This document shows, piece by piece, positions 8,822-20,283 of a DNA stretch of 64,000 nucleotides. The DNA is from Eleusine coracana subsp. coracana. Its lineage: Eukaryota; Streptophyta; Magnoliopsida; Poales; Poaceae. Under the pieces are notes generated by a model, which was not told the DNA's origin, did no database searches, and saw nothing but the letters and a program-made list of their open reading frames with translations. The stretch is taken from the NCBI GenBank assembly GCA_032690845.1, contig CM064432.1, forward strand, positions 55,984,071-56,048,070. Reading direction: 5' to 3'. A program made the translations under genes and the position numbers. Within the stretch, counting starts at the first letter, position 1. Each line of letters starts with the position of its first letter.

Positions 8822-11800
8822 TTGTATGTGAACTACAAGTCCGGAGGAAGGCATTGGGTGCTTGATAGTGGATGCACTCAACATATGACCGGAAATGGGA
8901 AAAGGTTCACCTCAATTGAAGAAGGAAATTCCGATTGTGAAAGAATCACCTTTGGTGATAATAGCAAAGGAAAAGTGAGAGGAATGGGAAAGATTGCTAT
9001 CTCAAATGACCTCTCAATCTCTAATGTATTGCTAGTTGAATCTTTAAGCTACAACTTGCTATCCGTGGCTCAATTGTGTGATCTTGATCTAATTTGCAAA
9101 TTCTCACCAAGTGGCGTTGTGATTACAAGTGTGAAGGATGATAGTCTTATCTTCAAGGGATTCCGTCATGGCAATCTTTATCTTGTGGATTTCTCTTCTA
9201 GTGAGGCAAGCTTGAGCACATGTCTATTCACCAAGTCATCCAAAGGTTGGTTATGGCATAGAAGGCTTGCCCATGTTGGAATGAACCAACTCAAGAAATT
9301 AGTGAAGCACAACTTGGTTGTTGGTATGAAGGATGATGTCTTGTTTGAAAAGGATAAATTATGTAGTGCTTGTCAAGCCGGGAAGCAAGTGGCTAATACT
9401 CATCCTACCAAGAGTGTCATGTCAACTTCAAGGCCTTTGGAATTGTTGCATATGGATTTATTTGGCCCTACCAAATATCAAAGCATTGGTGGAAATAGCT
9501 ATTGCCTTGTCATTGTTGATGACTTCTCAAGATATACATGGGTGTAGTTCCTTAGTGACAAATCAATTGTATTCGCCATTTTCAAAGGGTTTGCCAAAAG
9601 AGCCGAAAATGAGTATGAATTCAATATCAAGAAGATTAGAAGTGACAATGGCTCCGAATTCAAGAATACAAGAATTGAAGAATATTGTGATGAAAAGGGA
9701 ATCAAACATGAATTCTCAACCAAGTACACCCCGGAGCAAAATGGAGTTGTTGAGAGGAAGAATAGAACATTGATTGAAATGGCAAGATCAATGCTCTCCG
9801 AGTACAATGTGTCGGATAGTTTTTGGGCCGAGGCAATCAACACCGCTTGTCATGCATCAAATAGATTATATTGCCACCGGTTGTTGTAAAAGACACCTTA
9901 TGAGTTGCTCATTGGAAGAAAACCCAACATCTCCTATTTTCGTGTCTTTGGATGCAAATGCTATATCTTGAAGAAAGGAGCAAGACTAGCAAAATTCCAA
10001 AGAAAGTGTGATGAAGGATTTCTCCTTGGGTACTCCTCTAATAGCAAGGCCTATAGAGTGTACAATCAAAATTCGGGGCTAGTAGAGGAAGTATATGATG
10101 TGGAATTTGATGAAACAAATGGATCTTAAGATGAGCAAGAAAATTTGAATGATGTGAGAAATGAAGAATTGAGAAATGCTATAAAGAACATGACAATTGG
10201 TGATGTGAGGCCTAAGGATGAAGATGACTCAAATGTGAACCCTTCACCACTCTTTCAAGTGAATCAAGATTCATCAACCTCTAGTGCTCAGGCTCAAGCT
10301 AGTGATGGTGGTGAGTCAAATCTTCAACTGGAAAATGGCTCAACCTCCACGCCATCACAAAATGCTAGTGGTCATCCGAAAATTCACCATGCCATTGCAA
10401 AAGATCATCCGGTAGATCAAATTGTTGGTGACGTAAGCAAAGGTGTTCAAACTAGATCAAGACTTGCTTCATTTTGTGAACACTTCTCTTTCGTGTCTTG
10501 TGGCGAACCAACTAGGGTAGAGGAAGCTTTGAGAGACCCGGATTGGGTAAATGCTATGCATGAAGAATTGAACAACTTTGCCCGAAATGAAGTTTGGGAG
10601 TTAGTCAAGAGGCCACAAGACCACAATGTTATTGGCACAAAGTGGATTTACAAGAACAAGCAAGATGAGAATGGAGTAGTTGTGAGAAACAAAGCAAGAT
10701 TGGTTGCACAAGGCTATACTCAAGTTGAGGGATTGGATTTTGATGAAACATTTGCTCCCGTAGCTAGACTTGAGGCAATTAGAATTTTACTTGCATATGC
10801 AACTAATCACAAGATCAAGCTATATCAAATGGATGTGAAGAGTGCCTTCTTGAATGGCAAAATTAGTGAGCTTGTCTTTGTTGAGCAACCACCGGGCTTT
10901 GAAGACCCACAGAAGCCAAATCATGCTTACAAGTTGTCCAAGGCTCTATATGGACTCAAGCAAGCACCACGTGCTTGGTATGAGAGATTAAGGGATTTTT
11001 TTTGTCTCAAAGGGCTTCAAAATTGGAAAGGTGGACACCACCTTATTCACCAAGAAGATTGGCAATGATCTCTTTATATGCCAAATCTATGTGGATGATA
11101 TCATCTTTGGATCAACCAATCAAGAATTTTGTGAAGAATTTGGTGAAATGATGTCCCGGGAATTTGAAATGTCCATGATTGGTGAATTGAGTTTCTTCCT
11201 TGGTCTACAAGTGAAGCAAATCAATAATGGGACATTCATCTATCAAAGCAAATATGTGAATGATCTTCTCAAGAGATTTGGAATGGAAAGTGCAAAACCA
11301 ATGTCTACTCCCATGGAAAAGAATGCACATCTTGATCTTGATGAAGAAGGCAAACCGGTTGATGAAAAGCTATATTGGTCTATGATTGGAAGCTTGCTAT
11401 ATCTCACCGCATCTAGGCCGGATATTGTGTTTAGTGTTTGCATGTGTGCAAGATTTCAAGCCGCTCCTAAAGAAAGCCACATGATTGCCGTCAAGAGAAT
11501 ATTGAGATATTTGAAGCAAACTCAAGATATGGGTTTGTGGTTCTCAAAGGATGGTCAATTTATTCTCATTGGATATTCGGATTCAGATTATGCCGGTTGC
11601 AAAATTGATAGAAAGAGTACCTCCGGTACTTGTCAATTTCTTGGAACTTCTCTAGTCTCATGGTCCTCCAAGAAGCAAAATTCGGTTGCCTTATCAACCG
11701 CCGAGGCCGAATATGTCTCCACGGGAAATTGTTGTGCTCAATTATTGTGGATGAAGCAAACTCTAATGGACTATGGGATTAACTTTGATTGCATTCCTCT

Positions 11801-12041
11801 CTTGTGTGATAATGAAAGTGCCGTGAAGATTGCTACTAATCCAGTTCAACACAATAGGACCAAGCATATTGATATTCGGCATTATTTTCTAAGGGATCAT
11901 GTGAGCAAAGGTGATATTGTCATAGAAAGTGTGAGGACCGATGATCAATTGGTGGATATCTTCACCAAGCCTCTAGAAGAAGCTCGGTTTTGCAAGCTAC
12001 GGAGTGAGCTAAATATTCTTGACCTCTCACATATCTCCTAG
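8822..12041 (+). pseudogene. Element C pol, disrupted
   Basis: Domains in order are protease (HWVLDSGCTQHMTG), GAG-pre-integrase (WLWHRRLAHVGMNQLKKL), integrase (DNGSEF, then PEQNGVVERKNRTL), reverse transcriptase (GLDFDETFAPVARLEAIR, MDVKSAFLNGKI, YVDDIIFGS) and RNase H (SWSSKKQNSVALSTAEAEY, TKHIDIRHYFLRDH). In-frame stops occur at 9545-9547, 9888-9890 and 10126-10128. A frame change near 10995-11003 falls in a run of eight T, where one extra T accounts for it. From 11031 the downstream frame is open to the end. No ATG opens the frame, so expression probably depended on gag read-through or frameshifting. The element cannot make an intact polymerase. Confidence 0.9.
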
Positions 12042-13282
12042 ATCCTTGTTTTGTTGCTTTATGTCATACTCTTCATATATGCATGCCTACCTATTTTGTA
12101 TATCTTGCCATGCCATTTATGTCATGTTGTTGCATTGAAAGTTAGTTCACACATTTAGGGGGAACACTATACCACTCATGTGTCTTGCTACCCTCACAAT
12201 GTAGACAAATCAACAAAGATGCCATACTAATCTTGCTTTTGCTCATTTTGTTCAAAAAGTCAAATTTTTGGGTTCTATTGGTTGAAAAATGGTTGTTATT
12301 GTTCTAAATTACTTTTATGCCTCTTGGTTATGTTTTGGAAGTGTTTTTCTTATCACCAAAATGAGGTTGAGCTCTTTTGAAGATCCACTTTTGCCTTTTC
12401 TCACCTATTCTCTCAATTTCTTATCGAATCTTTTTTTAGAAAAGTCCTTTTACAAAATTTGTAGAGATGGTGATCATAAACATAATTGGTATTCACAACT
12501 TGTTGAGATGATCCATCGTTTAAGAGAAATTTGGGTTTGACATTCGTCATGAAAACATCTTTTGGTCGCCTTTTTAACCTAATATGGCATCTTGTGAGTT
12601 TAGCATATTGGATCATATATCTTCGTATATATTGGTTCCAAAATGCTTATGAGACTCATACATTCCCAAAAATATCAACATTCCATCATTTTGGTCATTT
12701 GTGCAAGCAATAGCAATTGTGTATGATTATATCAATGTTTCATTCACACATGCATAATTCATGTCATGGATGATCGAGAATCGTGGATATATTTCTTGAA
12801 GAGTTGGAATCATCTTGGATATGATGGAATTTATTAAGCTATCATTTTTTTGAACAAGTATGGAATGATTGGAGAAGGTTTGAATTGATTTGGATGAGCA
12901 ATTTGAAAAGAATGCAGCTGTCAGCAGTCAAGAGTTCATAAATCTCTTTCACGGTCAGACCGTCGACAGTCGCGATCAGACCGCCAGTCAGCCAACAGAG
13001 CACCAGAACTCGTTTGTTTGCTGCTTCTTGTCCCAGCGGTCAGACCGACCGTCTCACGGTCAGACCGTCACCCTCGGCCGAGTCCAAACAGCTCGGTTCC
13101 GCGAGGGTCTCTTATGTCTCATACCCCTTCGTCCTCCTTTCATCCCCAACTCTCCCAAAACCGAAAGTAGCTCCTCTAAAGGCTCTCCTTTGCCCTCCAA
13201 GGACCTCCATTGGAAGAACTCCATCCCTAGGCTCCTCGGTCCAACTGAGAGCGGATCCGGTCTCACCAAGGACTTCTCCGCC
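12042..13282 (+). other. Element C spacer between pol and the third ORF
   Basis: This spacer is AT-rich, with no convincing coding frame in its first 900 bases. A polypurine-like box (tagggggaa) lies at about 12156-12164. Between 12950 and 13075 there are at least four further copies of the acggtcWgaccgt motif found in the LTRs (at about 12951, 12973, 13036 and 13055). It looks like a leader for the downstream ORF. Confidence 0.6.
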
Positions 13283-13621
13283 ATGAGTGACCGGTATTTC
13301 ATCATTTTCTCCTCTCTCTCTCCCCATGGTTTCCATTGGTTCTCTCTCAAGGGGCTGTTGCTAGGGATAGAATATTTGAGACATGGATTGTTTGTTTGAT
13401 GATTGGAAAGTGATTCCTAGACCTAATGACAACATCTATGCAAAGTTTTAAGGGTTGATTTGGTGGCTCTCATGAACATTGATGCTAGGGTTACATTTTA
13501 GGGATTATTGATTATGGCCATGGATTAGTGAAATTGATGGGTGGAAATGCTTCATAGTACATCTTTGAACATATATGAGAAGAATTAGTGGCACCATTGA
13601 GATTTTGGCCAAAGTTTCAAA

Positions 13622-15259
13622 GTGCAGTTAGTTGTCAGCCGAACCTCACCCGACGGTCTGACAGCCAGTCTCACGGTCAGACCCTCAGGGCAGGACAGAC
13701 AGTACAAACTCAGCTTTCCTTATGGCAATCCAATGCTTATATGTCTGACCACTAATTATCGGTTGCTTATACATGATTATTGCTCGCTCATTTTCAGTAA
13801 TCGCCGCACCGTAAGAAAAGTGGTGGCGTCCGTGTTCAAAGCCGGTTCAAGCAAGAAGAGAAGGGCACCCCGTTCAGATGATGATTATTCTCCCTCTCAA
13901 AGTGCAACTGACGATGCTTCTGAATTTGGTCAGTCCACTAATGAAGTAGAGATGGATGAGGCACATGGAGATGATCTGTTGTTTGATCCCACAACATACA
14001 CTGGAGAGAAGAAGCAGTGGGCATCACATGAGTACTACAGAGCGAGACAGGAGGTGGCTTACTCTCAGGATCCAGATTCACCCACTCCTCAGTTTCACAC
14101 TCGAGTGCAACATGATGCATTCTATGGTATGTTGATGGACAAAACTGTATTCACTGACAAGTACACAGACTGGTCATACCTTGCACAATTTCCAACTGTT
14201 AGTCCTCTACTTGAGAAATTTCAAAACTTGGGATTGCATGCTTTTGTGGCACATAAGCAAGATTGGAATGAAACTGTGATCCGACAATTTTATGCCACCG
14301 TTGAAGTTGATTTCCCCAACAAAACGTTGACATGGATGACTAACTCAAGGAGGTTCACTGCCACATTTGTAGAGTTTGCTGAGGCAAATGAAATTGACTA
14401 TAATGTCACTCATGATCAAATTGATGTGCTTGAGCAGGAGCTACTTAAAGAGCATGAGTGGGTTCAGTACTATGTTGATGATCCTCACATAAGGAAATTG
14501 GGCAATGTCAGTGGTCTCCTCTATATGCCCAAGGTCATCAACAAGATAGTGAGGATGACTTTTTATCCTCGAGGTGGAAATTCTGAGGCTATTCGGGACT
14601 ACTATTGGAACATTATTGACTATGTCATGCAAGGACAGGTGTTTGATGTGGTGCTCCTTATTATGAAGGAGATAGAGAGCTACAGCATGGCAGTGAGGAC
14701 TAGTCTTTACTATGCCCCCTACATTATGTCTCTGATTCTTGAGAAGAACAACTTTCCAACTCGGCATCTGTTCAAGAGACATCCTCGATATCAGCCATTT
14801 AGCTCAGTCAAGCAAGAACTCATAGCACCACTAGAGGCACCAGCTGCAGACGATGAGGAAGAAGAGGCACATGTTCAGGCAGAGGTTCCTCAGGCACCAC
14901 ATGCTCCCCTAGTGCCACCACCTCCACAGATGGATTGGTCACAGTATGCTCCTCCGCCTCCGGCATTCTTTGCAGGCATGACCACTTATCTTGATCAGTA
15001 CTTTCAGCCTGTTATGCAGAGGTTTGATCAGATACAAGCCTCAAGTATTGAGGCTCGTAATTCTTATGAGGCAGCCAGATCTTCATATGAGGCAGCTAGG
15101 ACTTCTATTGATGATCTCACCACTAGGATGCAGAGTTTAGAGTCTAACTACGAGGCTCTATCTTCTCACATTTATGGCTACTTTCCTGCACCAATGCCAC
15201 CTCCAGAGTTTTTCCAGCCACCTTGGTATGCACCTCCACCTCCTCCTCAAGATGATTGA
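13622..15259 (+). CDS. Third ORF of element C (env-position, unknown function)
   Basis: A long frame lies where Sireviruses carry an env-like gene. The N-terminal 60 codons overlap the repeat-rich leader and are probably not coding. The frame looks protein-like from about 13798, starting with a basic segment (KKRR), then an acidic Ser/Asp-rich stretch and a globular middle (FYATVEVDFPNKTLTWM). It ends in a Pro-rich tail containing a short coiled-coil-like repeat (YEAARSSYEAAR). I see no clear signal peptide and no strong membrane segment, so an envelope function is not supported. The middle part resembles the plant families annotated as putative plant transposon protein. A good acceptor (ttttcag) precedes 13798, and a possible donor follows a short ATG-started exon ending at 13293. 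The reading frame is intact although pol is not. Confidence 0.65.
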   Translation: MQLVVSRTSPDGLTASLTVRPSGQDRQYKLSFPYGNPMLICLTTNYRLLIHDYCSLIFSNRRTVRKVVASVFKAGSSKKRRAPRSDDDYSPSQSATDDASEFGQSTNEVEMDEAHGDDLLFDPTTYTGEKKQWASHEYYRARQEVAYSQDPDSPTPQFHTRVQHDAFYGMLMDKTVFTDKYTDWSYLAQFPTVSPLLEKFQNLGLHAFVAHKQDWNETVIRQFYATVEVDFPNKTLTWMTNSRRFTATFVEFAEANEIDYNVTHDQIDVLEQELLKEHEWVQYYVDDPHIRKLGNVSGLLYMPKVINKIVRMTFYPRGGNSEAIRDYYWNIIDYVMQGQVFDVVLLIMKEIESYSMAVRTSLYYAPYIMSLILEKNNFPTRHLFKRHPRYQPFSSVKQELIAPLEAPAADDEEEEAHVQAEVPQAPHAPLVPPPPQMDWSQYAPPPPAFFAGMTTYLDQYFQPVMQRFDQIQASSIEARNSYEAARSSYEAARTSIDDLTTRMQSLESNYEALSSHIYGYFPAPMPPPEFFQPPWYAPPPPPQDD

Positions 15260-15979
15260 AGTCTTGACCATTTTTGGTCAATTGATGCCAAAGGGGGAGA
15301 ACATGTGAAGTGATGTTATGTTATGATGAGATGCTAGAGTCAGTGTTATGTTATGATGAGATGCTAGAGTCAGGGGGAGAAAAGGAAACAAAGATGCAAG
15401 CCATGATTCAAGCCATGATTCTTGATCTATCTATCTTACATTTGCATGTGCATCTTATATGTATCTTACTTTCATGCACATTTGAACTTATTTGTGTTCA
15501 TTGAACTATGTCACTATGTTGGGTGGTAATTTCTTTTGCACCTTGGACCATTTGCTCTATTATCTATGTGATGAACTATGTTGGTTCTTTTATTATCTAT
15601 GTTCATCTCACCCTAATGGTTCAAATGTGTGGATGATGTGGATGTTCTTACTTGAAATAATTGATATTGCTATATATTGGTTATTCTTTGCCTCCTCGCA
15701 TCCAATGGTACAAGGTAAACTCTACCAAATTTTTTTTTAAAAAAATGTGCATTGCCATGTTTATGATACATCTTGATCAATGCACCAATTTAGGGGGAGT
15801 TTTACCATTTGGTGAGTTACATTAACTTTTTCACATGTTCATGTCTTGAAAATTCTATAGCATGTGATCCTTATCGTGTGACTCACCTTAGAGCCTTATT
15901 TCTTTATTAAATATCTTTATCGGCTCACTATCTTTATATCACTTCTTATGTTGTCATCAATTACCAAAAAGGGGGAGAT
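15260..15979 (+). other. Element C 3' untranslated region with repeated polypurine boxes
   Basis: Boxes of the form aagggggaga occur at 15291-15300, 15371-15380, 15791-15799 and 15969-15979. The last abuts the 3' LTR and is the functional polypurine tract by position. A tandem duplication of about 30 bp (gttatgttatgatgagatgc...) lies at about 15313-15373. Repeated boxes of this kind are known from Sirevirus non-coding regions. Confidence 0.75.
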
Positions 15980-17450
15980 TGAAGCATCTAGGCCCTTTTT
16001 AGTGTTTTGGTAATTAATGACGACCCTTATTTTTGACTAACTACGTTGTTGAGGTGATTATGGTTGTAGTCAAAATAAGGGATGGAATGATGGATGAAGT
16101 GATATACATATGGATGGCTCAAGGCAAAGGTATCTTGATAAGGTTTTCTATTTTGCCGGTCACAAGGAGATTAGAGATGAGTGACCGGATTATAGGTTAA
16201 ATGCCGTACTATCAGAGGGGTCGATGAAACGACCTTGAGTATCCATGGTTGCCACAAATGCTCAATTCCTATCTTTGTGAGTGGTTCTGTGTGAGTTGAG
16301 TGTGCCCATATCTTTCAGGAAAACAAAGAGTAAAAGAAGGGGGGCTGGCAGGTCACTCCTAGCGGTTAGACCGCCAGGACCCATGGTCTGACCGCCGTGC
16401 GCTTCAGAGACGGCCAGAGGAGTGGCCTCTCTAGTGGCTCGGGTGATGGCCTGACGGTCTGACCGTAGTTAACCACGGTCTAACCGTCAGTGCATGTCTG
16501 GTGTCGACAGAGACTTTGTTCTCGGGTGAAAGTTGAAAGTGTCCCAACGGTCTGACCGTGGGTGATGACGGTCTGACCGTCGGGCTCGTGCCAGAAGGAG
16601 TTTGAAAGTCAAACTAGCCGTTGGGTTGTACGACGGTCCGACCGTAGGGAGTCACGGTCAGACCGTCCGGTGCACAGAAAGTGGTAACGGCTAGTTTTCA
16701 AAGGGTGGCCTATTTATACCTCCTCCATCCCGTGCATAGAGGCTCTCTTGGCCATTAGAAAATCATTGTACACCCTTTGGAGCTCATTCCCCTCTCACAC
16801 AAAGCTTTAGTGGAAAGATTGCAAGTGTGTGAGTGTGAGTGCCCTAATCTTGAGTGTTTTGAGCATTGTGGCACTTGGGATCCTCAAGCAAGCGTCATCG
16901 ACTTGTTACTCTTGGAGGTTGCCGCCTCCTAGACGGCTTGGAGGAGTCAAATCTGTGAGCCCTTCAAGAAGCTTGTGAAGGAGGTCCGGATTCTTGTGAG
17001 AGGTGCGGTGCTCGCCTCACCGGAGCGGTGAAGAGCAACCCTAGTGGAATCGAGGTTTGGAGAGGTTCAAGGTATTGATTGTTTTCTATCTCAAGTTGTT
17101 CTTTGTGAGCCCTTCTTGGTGGTGGAGAAGTAGATACTTGATGAGAGAAGCACTTCATACGCTTGAATCCACCTCAACGTGGATTAGGGGTGATCGGCAA
17201 ATCACCGAGACCACGAGAAAATATCCTTTGTCTCTTGACTTGTATTTTCATATGTTGTTTACATACTAGAAATTGATTGATGTATGTCACCTAGGATTGT
17301 CAACCTACTTTAGCTCAAACCTAGGTTTAGTTGTCAAGTTCTTGCTTTTATCCAATTGTCTTTAAATTCCGCAATTAGTTGGATAGTTAGCTTTTAAATT
17401 TTTAATTCGGCTATTCACCCGCCCTCTAGCCGGGGTCCTTCGATCCTACA
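15980..17450 (+). repeat. 3' LTR of element C
   Basis: This LTR is 1,471 bp, the same length as the 5' copy, with no indel. It differs by about 28 substitutions counted by eye, mostly transitions. It carries the same cluster of near-palindromic motifs at about 16365-16660. Confidence 0.95.
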
Positions 17451-17455
17451 ATAGG

Positions 17456-20213
17456 TCTACCTCCTTTAGTATCCACCCTTTTGAGTTACTTCATTGTGAT
17501 TTGTGGACTTCACCTATTGTCAGAACTTCGGGGTTCAAATATTATCTCATTATAGTTGATGATTATACTCATTATATTTGGACATTCCCGCTTCATCAGA
17601 AATCTGAGGTGCATGACCTATTTCTTTCTTTCGTGGCCTACGCACATAATCAATTTCAGCTCCCCGTTGGCTGTTTTCAAACTGATAATGGTCACAAGTT
17701 TGTCAACAACCTTAACATTACCAACCTTCGAGCTCATGGAATTTTTCTCCATCTTTCTTGCCCACACACTTCCCCTTAGAATGGCAAGGCTGAACGCGCT
17801 ATCCACACTACCAATGATGTCATTCGCACCTTACTCATTCAGGCGCATATGCCGTGACCTATCTTCTGAATCGGCGCCCTAGGGCTGCTATTCAGTTCGA
17901 CACACCTTTCTCCCACCTCTTTGGCCAATCTCCCGATCTTAGCAATCTCCGTGTTTTTGGCTGCCTATGTTACCCAAACACTGTGCCCACCGCTCCTCAC
18001 AAGCTCGCCCCCCGCTCCTCTGCATGTGTTTTCATTGGTTATCCCTTGGCTCACAATGGTTATCGTTGCTTCGATTTTGTCCACAGGCGCGTGATCATTT
18101 CTCATCACGTCATTTTCGATGAGTCATTCTTCCCGTTCTCCTCTCCTTCATTGGGGTCCCCTCCTCCGGGCAGTCTGGACTTCCTTGCTCCGGCTCCCCT
18201 TTCTAACTCACCAAACTTGTCCTCTCCCTCTGCAGGTACCCTTAATGCCACCTCCAGCATCGTCCCACAGTCGGCGTGTGCGTCCACCACGTTGCCGCCC
18301 TGACCGTCCGCTACCTTGGCGCGCACGTTGTGCCAGTCGTGAGGGCTGGTTCCTCCAGTCTTGCCTGGTTACGCCTCGGCGCCTCGGCAGGTCCCCGACC
18401 CAGTGACCCCTCCGCCACCCATCACCACTTCACTCTGTATGGGTGGCCCTCCCGCACCACGCGCGGCCACACCCTCGGCTTCTCCGTCCCTGTCCCCGTC
18501 CGCGCCTTGCGCGGCTTCCGGTCCTGTGCCGGTTGCCCTTGAGTCTCCTGCAGCGTCTTCATCCACCCCGCCTCCAGCGCCCTCACCACACGCGCCTCGA
18601 TGGCCTCCTGCACCTCCTGCCCCTCGAGTCAGCAGATGATGACATGTTCAAAACATGGCATTGTTCTGAAGCCCCAGGAACGCCTGAATCTAACTGCAAC
18701 CTCTACAGTTGTGGTTCCCGTTCCTACTACCTATCGAGCTGCTCTCACCAAACCGGTTTGGAAACAAGCCATGATGGACGAGTTCTAGGCTCTGATCGGC
18801 AATGGCACCTGTCTCTCGGTACCTCAACCTCCCGGTGCTAATGTTGTCTCTAGTAAATGGGTGTCCAAGCACAAGTTCTGCTCCGATGGCTCCCTCTCTC
18901 GGTACAAGGCTCATTGGGTTGTTCGCGGATATTCTCAATGTTCGGGTATTGACTTCGACAAAACCTTCAACCCTGTTGTTAAGCCGGTGACAATCCATGT
19001 GGTTTTGAGTATTGTTGCATCTCGCTCTTGGCCTATTCACCAACTCGACGTGAAGAATGCTTTTCTCCATGGAACGCTCGATGAAACTGTCTACTGTCAA
19101 CAACCATCTGGTTTTGAGGATCCTCATCATCTAGATTATGTTTGTCGTTTGGTTAAGTCCCTTTATGGCCTCAAGCAGGTGCCTCGTGCCTGGTATCAGC
19201 GGTTTGCCACTCATATCCGTTCCATGGGTTTTGTTGCTTCTGTCTCAGACACTTCGTTGTTCATTCTACACCGAGGTACTAATGTTGCTTACATTCTTCT
19301 CTATGTTGATGACATCATGCTCACGGCTTCCTCCTCGTCGCTGCTATCTTCTGTCACTCGAGAGTTGCATAAGGAGTTTGCTATGACAGATTTGGGTGAT
19401 CTGCACTTCTTCCTTGGAATCAATGTTCGTCGCTCCTTAGCTGGTCTGTTCTTATCTCAGTGACAGTATGCCATTGATCTTCTTTGACATGCTGGCATGT
19501 CTGAATGTCATTCCACCGCTACACCTATCGACGTCAAGGCCAAACTTTCAGCCACAAATGGTGCTCCTGTCTCGGACCCTATAGAGTATCGAAGTCTAGC
19601 TGACGCGCTTTAGTATCTCACTCTGACTCGACCCGACATTGCCTATGCTGTTCAGCAATGTTGCTTGTACATACATGATCCTCGGGAGCCTCACTTACAG
19701 ATGGTCAAGTGGATTCTTTGTTACATCCGTGGTTCACTAGATTATGGATTGCATCTTTCTTCTGCCTCCCCTTGCGACACACTCACCGCCTACTCTGATG
19801 CCGCTTGGGCTGGGTGTCCGGACTCTCGATGTTTCACTTCCGGCTATTGTGTTTATCTCGGTGATAGTTTGATTTCTTAGTCCTCCAAACGGTAGACTAC
19901 AGTTTCACGTTCTAGTGCAGAGGCAGAATATCGAGCTGTTGCTCATGCCGTCGCTGAGTGTTGTTGGGTGCGCCAGTTGTTGCAAGAACTTCACCAATCA
20001 TTACACTATGCCACCGTCGTCTATTGTGATAATGTGACTGCTATGTACATGGCTTCTAATCCGGTCCATCATCGATGCACGAAGCATATTAAGATTGATA
20101 TTCACTTTGTGCATGAGAAGGTCTCTCTTGGTCAGATCCGCGTCCTACATGTCCCCTCCAGTCATCAGTTTGCTGATATTTTTACCAAAGGGCTCCCCGT
20201 ACAACTGTTCTAG
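17456..20213 (+). pseudogene. Element B integrase, reverse transcriptase and RNase H
   Basis: This is the continuation of B pol after element C. The integrase core reads YLIIVDDYTHYIWTFPLHQK and CFQTDNGHKFVNN, with a stop after HTSP at about 17777 and a frame change before TYLLNRRPRAAIQFDTPFSH. Reverse transcriptase reads FDKTFNPVVKPVTIHVVL, QLDVKNAFLHGTLDETVY, and the catalytic LLYVDDIMLTA at about 19290. A stop occurs at about 19461. RNase H pieces are SRCFTSGYCVYLGDSLIS and VYCDNVTAMYMASNPVHH, ending in DIFTKGLPVQLF. At least four stops or frame changes make it defunct. The Pro/Ser-rich linker at 18150-18640 is GC-rich and carries several meaningless overlapping open frames. Confidence 0.9.
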
Positions 20214-20262
20214 GAGTTTTGGTCTAGTCTTTGCGTTCAGGAGCTTCTCGCTGTGACTACGC

Positions 20263-20282
20263 GGGGGGGGGGGGGGGGGGGG
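20263..20282 (+). repeat. Homopolymer of 20 G at the polypurine tract of element B
   Basis: A run of 20 G directly precedes the 3' LTR of B, in the position of its polypurine tract. It is longer than a typical plant polypurine tract and probably grew by slippage. Confidence 0.75.
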
Positions 20283-20283
20283 T

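Larger units (their letters stand above)
5274..17450 (+). mobile_element. Inner Sirevirus-like Copia retrotransposon (element C)
   Basis: This 12,177-bp element is inserted in B with a perfect target duplication atagg (5269-5273 and 17451-17455). It has two 1,471-bp LTRs, a perfect tRNA-Met primer-binding site, a long gag, pol, a third ORF after pol and several polypurine-like boxes before the 3' LTR. That combination is the hallmark of the Sirevirus (SIRE/Maximus) lineage of Copia, elements of the Pseudoviridae with an env-like or extra ORF. Gag and the third ORF are open, but pol carries stops and a frameshift. By eye about 28 differences separate the two LTRs, so this is the youngest insertion of the nest. 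Confidence 0.95.

Noticed and set aside
13622..15259. Calling the third ORF of element C an envelope gene
   Set aside because: Its position fits, but I see no signal peptide, furin-like site or convincing membrane anchor, so only the position is reported.
18105..18841. Overlapping Pro/Ala/Arg-rich open frames on both strands
   Set aside because: They fall in the GC-rich linker between integrase and reverse transcriptase of element B and have low-complexity composition.
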